A DNA stretch of 64,000 nt from Cystobacter fuscus DSM 2262 (lineage in GTDB: Bacteria; Myxococcota; Myxococcia; Myxococcales; Myxococcaceae): NCBI RefSeq assembly GCF_000335475.2, contig NZ_ANAH02000017.1, forward strand, positions 62,001 to 126,000. The letters run 5' to 3'. A model generated the notes under the pieces. The model did no database searches, had not been told where the DNA came from, and saw nothing but the letters and a program-made list of their open reading frames with translations. Below are positions 1-26,471 of the stretch, piece after piece. The translations under genes and the position numbers were made by a program. Numbering within the stretch: position 1 is the first letter of the stretch; each line of letters begins with the position of its first letter.

Positions 1-311
1 AGGTGTCCATCGCCCGGGCGTGGAGCCAGGCGCTCGGCCATGAGGGCGTGGGCCTGTACGAGCACTTCTTCGATGACCTCGGCGGCAGCTCGCTCACCGT
101 GGTGCGCGCCCGGGCCCTGCTTCGCGAGGAGCTGAAGCAGGACGTGCCCATCACCCACTTCTTCGAACACCCCACCGTCCACGCGCTCGCCCGGCGCCTG
201 GACTCGTCATCTCCACCCCCGTCCGACTCCACCCCCCACCAGGATCGCGCCGAGGCCCGCCGTCAGGCCCTCCAGCGCCGCAACCCGAGAGGTAATCGAG
301 GCAATGGCTGA
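1..311 (+). CDS. C-terminal end of an upstream PKS/NRPS synthase (carrier domain), 5' truncated
   Basis: Only the end of this gene lies in the window; the reading frame is open to the left edge in frame 3. The roughly 100 visible residues form a phosphopantetheine carrier domain: the helix before the active site reads GLYEHFFDDLGGSSL, and the second Ser of LGGSS is the expected attachment site. A helix II-III region (RARALLREEL...FFEHPTVHALARRL) and a Pro/Ser-rich, then Arg-rich tail follow. The stop overlaps the ATG of the next gene (ATGGCTGA), so the two are probably translationally coupled. The carrier would hand its acyl or peptidyl chain to the KS domain that opens the next protein. Whether the parent module is PKS or NRPS cannot be told from this fragment. 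Confidence 0.85.
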   Translation, partial: VSIARAWSQALGHEGVGLYEHFFDDLGGSSLTVVRARALLREELKQDVPITHFFEHPTVHALARRLDSSSPPPSDSTPHQDRAEARRQALQRRNPRGNRGNG

Positions 312-3300
312 TCAGCAGTCGATGGATGAGGGGAGCGGCAACGACATCGCGATCATCGGCATGGCGGGGCGCTTCCCCGGTGCCTCGGACGTGCACGCCT
401 TCTGGAGCAACCTGCGCCAGGGCGTCGAGTCCATCTCCCGCTTCCGCGAGGACGAGCTGGAGTCCTCGCCGCTCGTTCCGGACGCGCTGCGCTCGCACCC
501 GGACTTCGTGCGCGCCGGCGGTGTGCTCGAGGGCGCCGATCTCTTCGACGCCGGTTTCTTCGACATCGCCCCGCGCGAGGCGATGTGGATGGATCCCCAA
601 CAGCGCGTCTTCCTGGAGTGCGCCTGGGCCGCGCTCGAGGACGCCGCGTACGAGCCTGGCCGCTTCCCGGGGAAGATCTCCCTCTACGCCGGCGTGGGCC
701 AGTCCAACCACGTGCTGTCCCTGCTCGGACAGGTGCGCAAGGAGCCCGCGGCTCTCTTCGAGGCGCTCGGCACCACCACCGCCGAGAACGCCACCACCAA
801 GGTCTCCTTCAAGCTCAAGCTGCGCGGCGAGAGCATGGCGCTCTACACCGCCTGCTCCACTGGCCTCGTCTCCGTCCACATGGCCTGCCAGAGCCTGCTG
901 ATGCGTCAGTCCGACATCGCCCTGGCCGGCGCCGTGCGCGTCTCCCTTCCCCAGCGCACCGGCTACCTCTTCCAGGAAGGGATGATCTTCTCCCCCGACG
1001 GCCACTGCCGCGCCTTCGACGCGCGTGCGCAGGGCACCATCAGCGGCAACGGCGTGGGCGTCGTCGTGCTCAAGCCGCTCGCGGACGCGCTGCGCGATGG
1101 GGACCACGTCTACGCCGTCATCAAGGGCTCGGCCATCAACAACGATGGTCACCTCAAGGTCGGCTACACCGCCCCCAGCGTCGAGGGCCAGTCCGACGTC
1201 ATCTCCGAGGCGCTCGCCTACGCCGGCGCCAGCGCGGGCGACATCGACTACGTGGAGGCCCACGGCACCGGCACGCCGCTCGGGGATCCGATAGAAGTCG
1301 CCGCGCTCACCCGCGCCTTCCGCCGCGACACGGACGCCCAGCGCTTCTGCGCGCTCGGCTCGGTGAAGACGAACATCGGGCACCTGGACACCGCCGCGGG
1401 CATCGCCGGCCTGCTCAAGGCCACGCTCGCGCTCCACCACGAGGAGCTCCCGCCCAGCCTCCACTTCGAGCGTCCGAACCCCGCCATCGACTTCGAGGCG
1501 AGCCCCTTCTTCGTCCTCACCGGCCGCCAGGACTGGAAGCGCGGCGAGCGGCCCCGGCTCGCGGGCGTCAGCTCCTTCGGCATCGGCGGCACCAACGCCC
1601 ACGCCATCCTCGGCGAGGCCCCGCCCGTGGCCCGCCGGCCGAGCACCCGCTCGCGTCAGCTCGTCACGCTCTCGGCCCGCACGCCCTCCGCCCTGGAGGC
1701 GATGACGCGTGAGCTGGCCACGCACCTGGAGGCCCACCCTGGCGTGGACCTCGCGGACCTGGCCTTCACCCGCGCCGTGGGCCGCAAGGCCTTCGAGCAC
1801 CGGCGGGCCCTCGTCGTGGAGGACGTGGCCGCGCTCGCCGCCCGGTTGAAGGCGCCCCCCGCCGCCCGAAGCCTCTCCCACCTGGAGGCCGCCCGCGAGC
1901 AGCGCGTGGTCTTCCTGTTCCCCGGCCAGGGCGCGCAGTCCGTGGGCATGGCGCGCGAGCTGTATGACTCCGAGCCCCTCTTCCGGGAGCACGCCGACGC
2001 GTGCCTCGTGCCGCTGGCGTCCCTGTTGGGCCGGGATCTCCGCTCGCTCCTGTACCCGGCGCCCGGACAGGAGGCCCCGGCGCGCGAGGCCCTCGCGGAT
2101 CCCCGCTACGCCGTGCCCGCGCTCTTCACCGTGGAGTACGCGCTGGCCCGCCTCTGGATGCACTGGGGCCTCGAGCCCCATGCCCTGTTCGGACACAGCC
2201 TGGGCGAGTACGCCGCCGCCTGCCTCGCGGGCGTGTTGTCCCTGGAGGACGCGCTGAAGCTCGTGGTGGCGCGCGGCCGGTTGATGGCCTCCATGCCCCC
2301 GGGCGCCATGACCGCCGTGGCCTGCTCGGAGGAAGCGGTGCGTCCGCTCCTGGTGGGTGGGCTCTCCCTGGCCGCCCTCAATGGCGAGTCCCGCTGCGTG
2401 GTGTCCGGCCCCGTCGAGGAGATCTCGGCCCTGGAGCAGGAGCTCGCGCGCCAGAAGGTGAGCACGATGCGCCTGTCCACGCGTCAGGCCTTCCACTCGG
2501 CCGCCGTGGAGCCGCTCATGGCTCCGCTCCAGGAGGTGCTCGCGGGCCTGCGCTTGTCCCCGCCCCAGCGCCCCTACGTGTCCAGCCTCACCGGGACGTG
2601 GATCCGCGCCGAGGAGGCCACGGATCCCTCCTACTGGGCCCGGCAGATGCGCGAGCCCGTGCGCTTCGCCGAGGGCCTCGAGACCCTGCTGCGCGAGGGG
2701 TACTCCCTCTTCGTGGAGGTGGGCCCGGATCAGGCCCTCACCGGGCTCTCCCGCACGCGCCTGCGCGGCCAGTCCGGTGCCCTCGCCGTGCCGTCACTGC
2801 CTCGCGCGGGGGGCTCCGCGTCCGAGCTGGCCACCGTCCTGGAGGCGCTCGGTGAGCTGTGGAGCGCTGGCCTGGAGGTGCGCTGGGACCGCTTCTACGC
2901 GCACGAGCAGCGCCTGCGCTTGTCCCTGCCCACCTATCCCTTCGAGCGGCAGCGCTTCGCCCTGGAGTCCCGGTGGTTGGAGCCCGATGCGCCTCGGCCA
3001 GCCGCGCCCGCGACCGCTCCGGCCCTTCTCGCGCCCGCTCTTGTCGTCCCGGCCGCCGCTCCCGCCGCCGCGTCCGCGCAGGGCCCTCGCAACGACATCG
3101 AGCGTCAGGTGATGGAGATCTGGCGCGAGCGGCTCGGCATCGCGGACCTGGGCCTGCATGACAACTTCCTGGAGCTGGGCGGCAACTCGCTGATGGCCGC
3201 GCAGATGCTCACGCGCCTGCGCGAGACCTTCCCGGTGCAGCTCCCGCTGAGCGACTTGTTCGAGGCCCCCACGGTGGCGGGTGTCGCCGCGCGCATCGAG

Positions 3301-6300
3301 GCGCGCTTGAAGGAGCAGGGGCCCGGCGAGGATCGCGTCCCGGTGCCGCCGCTCGTCTCCGTTCCGCGCGAGGGCGTGTTGCCGCTGTCCTTCGTCCAGG
3401 AGCGCGTGTGTGCCCTGGATCGCTTCGTGCCTGGCAACCCGGTGCTCAACATGCCCGTGGCCCTGCGGCTCACGGGCCCACTCGACGTGGCCGTGCTGGA
3501 GCGGAGCCTCGCCGAGGTCATCCGCCGTCACGAGGCCCTGCGCACCACCTACGCCACCGTGGACGGACGCGCCGTGCTCCGCGTCCTTCCCTCGCTGTCG
3601 CTGCCCCTCGCCACCACCGTGCTGGAAGGCACCCCGGAGGCGCGCGAGGCCGAGGCGCTGCGGCTCGCTCGCGAGGAGGCGGCCCGGCCCTTCTCCCTGG
3701 AGCAGGGCCCCATCATCCGCGCGGGCCTCGTGCGCATCGACACGGACGTCCACCTGCTGCTCGCCACCGTACACCACGTCGTCTCGGACACCCTGTCCAT
3801 GGTGGTGCTCGTGCGCGAGCTGGCGGCGCTCTACGGGGCCTTCGTCCAGGGCCAGCCCTCGCCGCTTCCGCCCCTGTCCGTGCAGTACGTGGACTACGCC
3901 GCCTGGCAGCGCCGCGCCCTGGCCTCGGGTGCCTTCGCCACCCAGCACGCCTACTGGACCGAGCGCATGGCGCGGCCTCCCGCTCCGCTCGCGCTCCCCG
4001 TGGATCGTCCGCGAGACTCCGTCCGCCAGCTCCTCGGCACCCGCCGCGTGTTCGGCTTCTCCCGCCGCCTCACCGACGCCGTCCACGCGCTCGGCCAGCG
4101 CGAGGGCTTCACCGACTTCATGATCCTCCTGGCCGCCTTCAAGGCGCTGCTGGCCCGCTACGCGGGGCAGGAGGACATCGTCGTGGGCACGCCCATCGGC
4201 AACCGCACCCGGGGCGAGCTGGAGCCGCTCATCGGCTACGTGGCCCACGCCGTCCCCCTGCGCACGGACCTCTCGGGTGACCCCTCCTTCCTGGAGTTGC
4301 TCTCCCGCGTGCGCGACACCACGCTCGGTGCCTACGCCCACCCGGACATCCCCTACGAGCACCTCGTACGCGAGCTGGAGCCCGCCAAGGATCCGGAGCG
4401 TGCCCGCCTGTTCGACGCGCTCTTCGTCCTCCACGCCGGCTTCCCCTCGAGCATGGAACTCTCCGGCCTGCGGCTGAAGCTCGTGGACGTGCCGGACGTG
4501 CCCGCCCAGTTCGGCGCCACGCTCTCCCACCTCTCCATCTTCATGGGCGAGGGCGAGCACGGCTTCGAGGGCAGTCTCGAATACGCCGCCGAGCTGTTCG
4601 AGCCGCCCACCATCGAGCGGCTGCTCGGCCACCTCGAGGCGCTCCTCGACGCCGCCGTGGCCGACCCGCACCAGCGGCTCTCCGCGCTGCCCCTGCTCAC
4701 CGACGCCGAGCGCCGTCCGGCCTCCACTCCGCTCCCGGCTCCCGAGGCGACGCCCCTGCCGGCCCTGCTCGCGCACCAGGCCTCGCTCGCTCCCGAGTCG
4801 CTCGCCGTCCTCGCCGGTGTCCGGAGCTTCACCTGGCGCGAGCTGCGCGAGCAGTCCCTGCGACTCTCCCGGCTGCTCGTCCAGCGGGGCGTGGGTCCGG
4901 GGCGGCTCGTCGCCGTGTGCCTGGAGCCCTCGCCCGAGCGGCTCGTGGCGCTCTGGTCCGTGATGGAGGCCGGTGGGGCCTGGGTCCTCCTGCCTCCCGC
5001 GCGGCTTCGCGAGCTGGCCTCGCTCTCGCCCGAGGGCGTGGCGCCTCCGTTGCTGCTCACGCACTCGCGGCTCCAGACGAGCCTGGCGCTCGACGCCTCC
5101 CGGGTGCTGCGCGTGGATGAGCTGCCCGAGGTGGACGCTGCTTCCCTGGAGTCGCTCCCCCAGGCCACTCCGGATGCCGGGGCCATGGTGTGCCTCGAGC
5201 CCCTGGCCCATGCCTCCGGGGCTCCGCTCCAGGGCATCCACACGCACCGCACCGTGGCGCACCTGCTCCACGCGCTCGATGAGGCGCAGGGCTCGGCTCC
5301 CGGAGGCGCGTGGCTCTGGTCCGAGGAGCCCGGCGTGCACGGGAGCGGCCTGGAGGTGCTCTGGGCCCTGAGCCGGGGCCTGCGGGTCGTCCTGCCCCCC
5401 GAGTTCCCTCACGCGCGCTTCGTGCCGGTGGGGCGGGGGGCCTCGTCCCGCCGCGCGCTGGACTTCAGCCTCTCGTACTTCGCCAACGACGAGGACGGGC
5501 TCGGCCGGCGCAAGTACCAGCTCCTGCTGGACGGTGCCCGCTTCGCCGACACGCATGGGTTCTCGGCCATCTGGACGCCCGAGCGCCACTTCCACGCCTT
5601 CGGCGGCCTCTACCCGAGTCCCGCCATCACCGGCGCGGGCATCGCCACCGTCACCGAGCGCATCGGCATCCGCGCCGGCAGCGTCGTCCTCCCCCTGCAC
5701 GACCCCATCCAGGTCGCCGAGGAGTGGGCGATGATCGACAACCTCTCCGGAGGCCGCGCGGGCGTGTCGTTCGCCTCGGGGTGGCACGCGAACGACTTCG
5801 TCTTCGCTCCCGACAACTACGCGCGCCGCAAGGAGATCATGCTGCGCGGCATCGAGGCGGTGCGCCACCTGTGGCGGGGCGGCTCGGTGCGCCGCCGCAA
5901 CGGCGATGGCCAGGAGGTGGAGATCTCCATCCGGCCCCGCCCCGTGCAGGTCGAGCTGCCCTTCTGGCTGACGGCCGCGGGCAGCCCCGACACCTTCCGG
6001 CTCGCGGGAGAGATGGGTGCCCACGTGCTCACCAACCTGATGGGCCAGCAGCTCGACTCGCTCGCGGAGAAGGTGGCGCTCTACCGCGAGGCGTGGCGGC
6101 AGCACGGGCATGGTCCCAGCCGGGGCCACGTGAGCCTGATGATCCATACCTTCGTGGGCTCGGACGTGGCCGAGGTGCGCCGCACCGTGCGCGAGCCCCT
6201 GCTGCGCTACTTCCGCGGCTCGGTGGACATCTTCAGTGGCTTCGCCGCGAGCCAGGGTTTGAAGGTGGATCCGCGCGCGCTGACGCCCGGGGACATGGAC

Positions 6301-9300
6301 GCGCTGCTGGAGCACGGGCTCGAGCGCTACCTGGAGGACGGCGGCCTGTTCGGCACGCCCGAGTCCTGCCTCCCGATGATCGACCGGGTGCGGAAGCTGG
6401 ACGTGGACGAGCTGGCGTGCCTCGTGGACTTCGGCGCGGGCACCGAGGCGACACTGGGCAGCCTGCCGCACCTGGATGCCTTGCGGCGGCGCTCCCAGCC
6501 CGAGGACACCGGCCCGGCCACCGTCGTGCTGCACGAGAGCGGCGCGGAGATGGAGGCCCTGCTGGCGCTCGTGCGCGACGCGGGGGTCACCCACCTGCAT
6601 TGCACGCCCGCGTTGGCCCGCGCGCTCGTCGCGATGCCCGGAGTGGCCGAGGCGCTCCGTCCGGTGCGCCGGCTGCTCGTCGACGGGGTGGCTCCCGAGC
6701 TGGCCGCCTCGCTCGCGCGCGCGGCTGGGGTGGAGGTGGTGCGCCGTGAGCACGCGTTCGGGCCCGGCACCTGGCTGCCCGTGCGTCCCGAGGCGCGTCC
6801 GGAGCCCTCCATCCTTCCGCCCCCTCCGGCGCATGTACGGCTCCAGGTGCTCGACTCGCGCGGCCAGCCCGTTCCCGTGGGCGTGGCCGGAGCGCTGGCC
6901 GTGGGCGGCGGTTGGGTGCCCCAGGGTTTCTGGATGGCCCCGGAGTCCGCGCGTGACCGGCTCGTGCCCCATCCGTCCGAGGTGGGCGCGCGGTTGCTCA
7001 CCACCGGGCAGCGCGCCCGCCTGCGCGCCGACGGCTCCGTGGAGCTGCTCGAGGCGAAGCCCACGACGGCGCCTCGCCCGGCACCCGCCCGGTCTCCGGC
7101 TCCCGCCCCCCGCGCCGAGGGTCCTCCCCCCATCACCCGCGTGCCGAGGGATCGGCCCCTGCCGCTCAGCTTCGCCCAGCAGCGGCTGTGGTACCTGGAT
7201 CAGCTCGAGCCCGGGAACGTGGCCTACAACAACGCGTCCGCCATCCGCTTGAGCGGGAACCTGGACGTCTCCGCGCTGGAGCGGGCCCTCGCCGAGGTGG
7301 TGCGCCGCCACGAGGCGCTGCGGACCACCTTCTCCCTGGAGGACTCCGGCCCCGTCCAGCACATCGCCGACTCACTGAACGTGCCCCTGGAGCGCACGGT
7401 GCTGGAGGACTCCGGCGAGCGTGAAGCGGAGATCGCCCGGTGGGCCCGGGAGGAGGCCCGGCGGCCCTTCGAGCTGTCCACGGGGCCGCTGCTGCGCACG
7501 GCGCTGCTGCGCGTGCACGACACGGAGCACGTGCTGCTCGTCACCCCGCACCACATCGTCTCCGATGGCTGGTCCGCGGGAGTGATGATGAAGGAGCTGG
7601 CCGTGCTGTACGCCTCCTTCGTCACGGGGGCCGCGGCGCCGCTGCCCGAGTTGCCCGTGCAGTACGCGGACTACGCCGCGTGGCAGCGCCAGTGGATGCG
7701 TGGCCCCGCCCTGGACGCGGGCGTGTCCTGGTGGAAGGAGGCGCTGGCCGACGTGCCGATGCTGAGCCTGCCCACGGACCGTCCCCGGCCGGCGGTGCAG
7801 ACGTACCGGGGCGCGCAGCACCGCTTCACCGTTTCCCGGAGCCTCGCCGATGCGCTGGGGGCGCTCGCCCGGCGCGAGGGCGCCACGCCCTTCATGGTGC
7901 TCATGGCCACCTATCAGGTGCTCCTGTCGCGCTACAGCGGGCAGGAGGACTTCGCGGTGGGTACCGCCGTGGCGGGCCGCGATCGGCCCGAGCTGGAGCC
8001 CCTCGTCGGCTGCTTCATCAACTCGGTGGCCCTGCGCGCCGGGCTCTCCGGGGAGCCGACGTTCCTGGAGTTGCTGGGTCGCGTGCGCACCACCGCTCTG
8101 GGGGCCTTCGCCCACCAGGACACGCCCTTCGAGAAGCTCGTGGACGCGCTGCACGTCACACGGGATCTCGGCCACACGCCCATCTTCCAGACGATGCTGG
8201 TGCTGCACAACACGCCCATGCCCACCGTGAAGCTCGCGGGGCTCACCCTGAGCGGCATGGACCTGCACGTGGGCGCCGCCAAGCTGGATCTCGCCCTGGA
8301 GCTGCGCGAGGGCCCCGAGGGACTGTGGGCCGGGCTCGAGTACAACACCGACCTCTTCGACGCGGACACCATCGCCCGCATGGGCGAGCACTTCGTCCAC
8401 CTGCTGGAGGAACTCACCCGGGCTCCCGGGCAGCGGCTCTCCGCGCTGTCGCTGCTGTCCGCCGCCGAGCGCCAGCGGCTGCTCACGGAGTGGAATCCGC
8501 CGCCCCCGCACTCGGACGCCACCACCGTGCTGGCGCTGTTCGAGGCCCAGGCCGCTCGGACTCCCGACGCGCCCGCCGTGGCCGATGCCACCGTGGTGCT
8601 GTCGTACCGGGAGCTGTGCACGCGCGCCCGCCGCATCGCGCACCGGTTGCGCCGTCAGGGCGTGGGCCCCGAGTCCATCGTGGCGCTCGGGCTGGAGCGC
8701 CCCCTGGACGTGGTGTCCGCCATCCTGGGCACGCTCGCGGCGGGCGGCGCCTGGCTGCCGTTGGATCTCTCCAGCCCCTCGGAGCGGCTGAAGCTCGTGC
8801 TCGACGAGGCGGGAGCGCGCGTGGTGCTCACCCGCGCCGCCCTGGGGAGCCGGTTCGCGGACAAGGAGGGCCGGGTGGTGGTCGCCCTGGAGGACGCGGC
8901 CTCCGAGCCGGCGACGTCCCCGGGCACGCCCCCCGAGCCGCACCACGCCGCCTATGTCCTCTTCACCTCGGGCTCCACGGGCGTGCCCAAGGGCGTGGTG
9001 GTGGAGCACCGCCAGCTCGTGCACGCCACACGCGCCCGGGCCGAGGTGTACGGAGCGCCGGGGGTCTGCGTCTCGCTGTCTCCGTTCACCTTCGACGCCT
9101 CGCTCGCCGGGCTGTTCTGGACGCTGCTCCACGGCGGCACGCTGTGCTTCCCCGAGGCCGGGGTCATGGAGGATCCCCGCGGCCTGGTGGAGTCGCTCGC
9201 GCGGCACGGCGTCACGCACCTGATTGGCGTGCCCGCGCTCTACGGGCAGCTCCTGGCGGCGGCTCCGGCGGGGGCCCTCTCGCGCCTGCGCGCCGTCACC

Positions 9301-11696
9301 GTGGGCGGCGAGGTGTGCCCGCGTGAGCTCGTGCGCGCCCACCACGAGGCCCTGCCCCACACGCCGCTCTACAACGAGTACGGCCCCACCGAGGCCACCA
9401 TCTGGAGCACCGTGCACCGGGTGGAGCCCTCGGAACTCGGGCCGGTGCCCATCGGCCGGCCCATTCCGGGAGCGCGCGTGTACGTGCTCGACGAGCGGCT
9501 GCGGCTCGTGCCCGTGGGCGTGCCGGGCGAGCTGTTCGTGGGCGGAGGTGGCGTGGCGCGGGGCTATCTGGGACGCCCGGGGCCGACCTCCGAGCGCTTC
9601 CTGGCCGATCCCTTCGAGCCGAGCCCCGGAGCGCGGCTGTACCGCACGGGAGATCGCGTGCGCTGGCGCAAGGACGGGGTGCTGGAGTTCCTCGGGCGCC
9701 AGGACGGGCAGGTGAAGGTGCGGGGCTTCCGCATCGAGACGGGAGAGGTGGAAGCGGTGCTCGCCACCCACCCCGGGCTGCGCGAGGTGGCGGTGGTGGC
9801 GCGAGAGGACGGCCGGGGAGGGCGGCGGCTCGTGGGCTACGTCGTGGCCCATGAGCACCCGGGTCCCGACGCGGAAGCGCTGCGGACGTTCCTGCGCGAG
9901 CGGCTGCCCGAGTACATGGTGCCGGCCGCCTTCGTGGAGCGGGAGTCCCTGCCGCGCACGCGCACGGGCAAGGTGGACGCGCGCGCCCTTCCGGCGCCGG
10001 AGCTGCGGTTGGCGAGCCGGAGCGCGGCGTACGTGGCGCCTCGCAACGAGCTGGAGGAGCGGCTCGCGGGCCTGTGGCGCGAGGTGCTCGGCGTGGAGCG
10101 CGTGGGGGTGGACGACAACTTCTTCGAGCTGGGCGGGGACTCCATCCTCGGCATCCAGATCGTCACCCGGGCGGGCCGGGCCGGCATCGAGCTGTCGCCG
10201 CGCCAGGTCTTCCAGAATCCCACGGTGGCCCGGCTCGCGACGGTGGCGAACACGAGGCTCGCCGTGCGGGCCGAGCAGGGGCCGGTGACGGGGCCGGTGG
10301 CGCTCTCGCCCATCCAGCGCTGGTTCTTCGACCAGGCGCCCGTGGAGCCCCACCACTGGAACATGTCGCTCTTCCTGGAGGTGCGCGGTGCCCTGGACGT
10401 GGAGGTGTTGGAACGGGCGCTGACGCACGTGACGGAGCACCACGATGCGTTGCGTCTGCGCTTCGCGCGTGAGGCGGATGGCTGGCGGCAGGTGAACGAG
10501 GCCCCGGGCATGCCGCCGCGGGTGGAGCAGGTGGACGTGTCGGGTGTCCCCGCGGAGCTTCAGGCGGCGGAGCTGGAGCGGCGGGCCACGCAGGTGCAGG
10601 GCTCGTTGCGGTTGGAAGAGGGGCCGCTGCTCCGGGCGGTGCTGTTCCACCTCGGAGCGGGGCGGTCCGGGCGCCTGTTGCTCGTGCTGCACCACCTGGT
10701 GGTGGACGGGGTCTCCTGGCGCATCCTCCTGGAGGATCTGCTCACGGCCTACTCGCGGCTCTCCGTGGGGGCCGCGCCGGAGCTGCCGCCGAAGACGACC
10801 TCCTTCCAGGCCTGGGCCCGGGGTCTCTCCGAGCATGCCCGCTCGGACGCCCTGGAGGCCGAGCGCTCCTGGTGGTTGGCGCGTCCCTGGTCACGCGTCA
10901 CGCGCCTGCCGGTGGATGCGTCCGGTGGCGACAACACCGAGGCGCTGGCCCGGAGCGTGAGTGGGAGCCTCACCGCCGAGGAGACGCGGGCGCTGCTTCA
11001 GGACGTGCCCCGCGCGTACCACACGCAGATCAACGACGTGCTCCTCACGGCGCTCGCCCAGGCGGTGGGGCGTTGGACGGGCAATCCGCTGGTGCTGGTG
11101 GACGTGGAGGGCCATGGCCGCGAGGAGCTGCTCGCCGGGCTGGATGTCTCGCGCACGGTGGGCTGGCTCACCACGTACTTCCCGGCGCTGTTGGATCTCC
11201 GGGAGGCGAAGGGCCCCGGTGAGGCCCTGCGGACCGTGAAGGAACAACTGCGCGCCGTGCCTTCCCAGGGCATGGGTTACGGCCTGCTGCGCCACCTCGT
11301 GGAGCCGTCGCCGCTCATCGCGCTCCCCCGGGCGGAGCTGAGCTTCAACTACCTCGGACAGGTGGATGGAGCCCTGGCGGAGGGCGGACTGCTCGCGCTC
11401 GCTCCCGAGAGCGCGGGAGCACAGCGGGGCCCTGGCAACCGCAGGCCCCACCTGCTCGACGTGGTGGGCGCGGTGGTGGGGGGCCGGCTCCAGCTCACGT
11501 GGTCGTACGGGCAGGCCCCGCACCGCGAGGACACCGTCGCGCGGCTCGCGGCGGACTTCCTCACGCGGCTGCGCGAGCTGATCGCCCACTGCCAGTCCCC
11601 CGAGGCGGGCGGCCACACGCCCTCCGATTTCCCGCTGGCGAAGGTCAAGCAGAACCAACTCGACAAACTCTCCGCCCGTTTCGGCAAGAAGACCCG

Positions 11697-11700
<4 letters not shown>
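304..11700 (+). CDS. Hybrid PKS-NRPS: KS-AT-ACP-C-A(LLM)-C-A-T-E
   Basis: A 3798-residue assembly-line enzyme. KS spans ~12-440 with Cys184 in TACSTGLVS, His320 in [12 protein letters not shown] and His360 in [12 protein letters not shown] spans ~535-835 with Ser632 in GHSLGEY and an AFHS motif typical of malonyl-CoA use. There is no ketoreductase or dehydratase, so the two-carbon unit should keep its keto group unless altered later. A carrier follows (Ser962, LGGNSL). The first C domain (~1025-1455) has HHVVSDT at 1157-1163, the Gly of HHxxxDG being Thr. An adenylation-like region (~1486-2254) is split by a luciferase-like monooxygenase and is not followed by a carrier. Next is a complete module: C (HHIVSDG, 2416-2422), A ([11 protein letters not shown] from ~2887; NEYGPTE), carrier (Ser3280) and epimerase (HHLVVDG, 3463-3469; FNYLGQ). 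The C-terminal [17 protein letters not shown] tail is typical after an epimerase. Read by eye against GrsA, the A-domain pocket is D-A-A-G-V-V-E-I-W, which I cannot assign. The gene overlaps its neighbours at both ends. Confidence 0.95.
5461..6447 (+). other. Luciferase-like monooxygenase (LLM) domain inserted in a degenerate adenylation domain
   Basis: Residues ~1720-2047 of the PKS-NRPS form a flavin-dependent luciferase-like monooxygenase domain: [13 protein letters not shown], then [36 protein letters not shown] and [11 protein letters not shown]. It is inserted after the A4-like stretch ([14 protein letters not shown]) and before a remnant resembling the region ahead of A5 ([14 protein letters not shown]...[11 protein letters not shown]). 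The flanking adenylation sequence lacks the SGSTGxPKG loop (the matching stretch reads [11 protein letters not shown]), the GPTE motif and the terminal catalytic Lys. It probably cannot activate an amino acid. Adenylation domains with embedded monooxygenases are known in myxobacterial lines such as MtaG of myxothiazol, where the flavoenzyme oxidises the carrier-bound residue. Here there is no carrier between this block and the next C domain. Confidence 0.85.
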
Positions 11701-26429
<14,729 letters not shown>

Positions 26430-26440
26430 GTACTGGCCTC

Positions 26441-26464
26441 CCCGCGCGGATGAGTCCGCGCGGG
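26441..26464. terminator. Hairpin between convergent genes
   Basis: A perfect 10-bp inverted repeat CCCGCGCGGA / TCCGCGCGGG with a TGAG loop lies 11 bases past the NRPS stop and just before the stop of the convergent Kelch gene. It is symmetric and could stop transcription from both sides. No T-run follows, as is common at very high GC, so termination is inferred. Confidence 0.6.
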
Positions 26465-26471
26465 CGAGGGC

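Noticed and set aside
11499-11696. N-terminal extension of the second synthetase to 11499
   Set aside because: The extra residues overlap the epimerase end of the previous gene and are not protein-like. The ATG at 11697 gives a standard C-domain start with an ATGA overlap.
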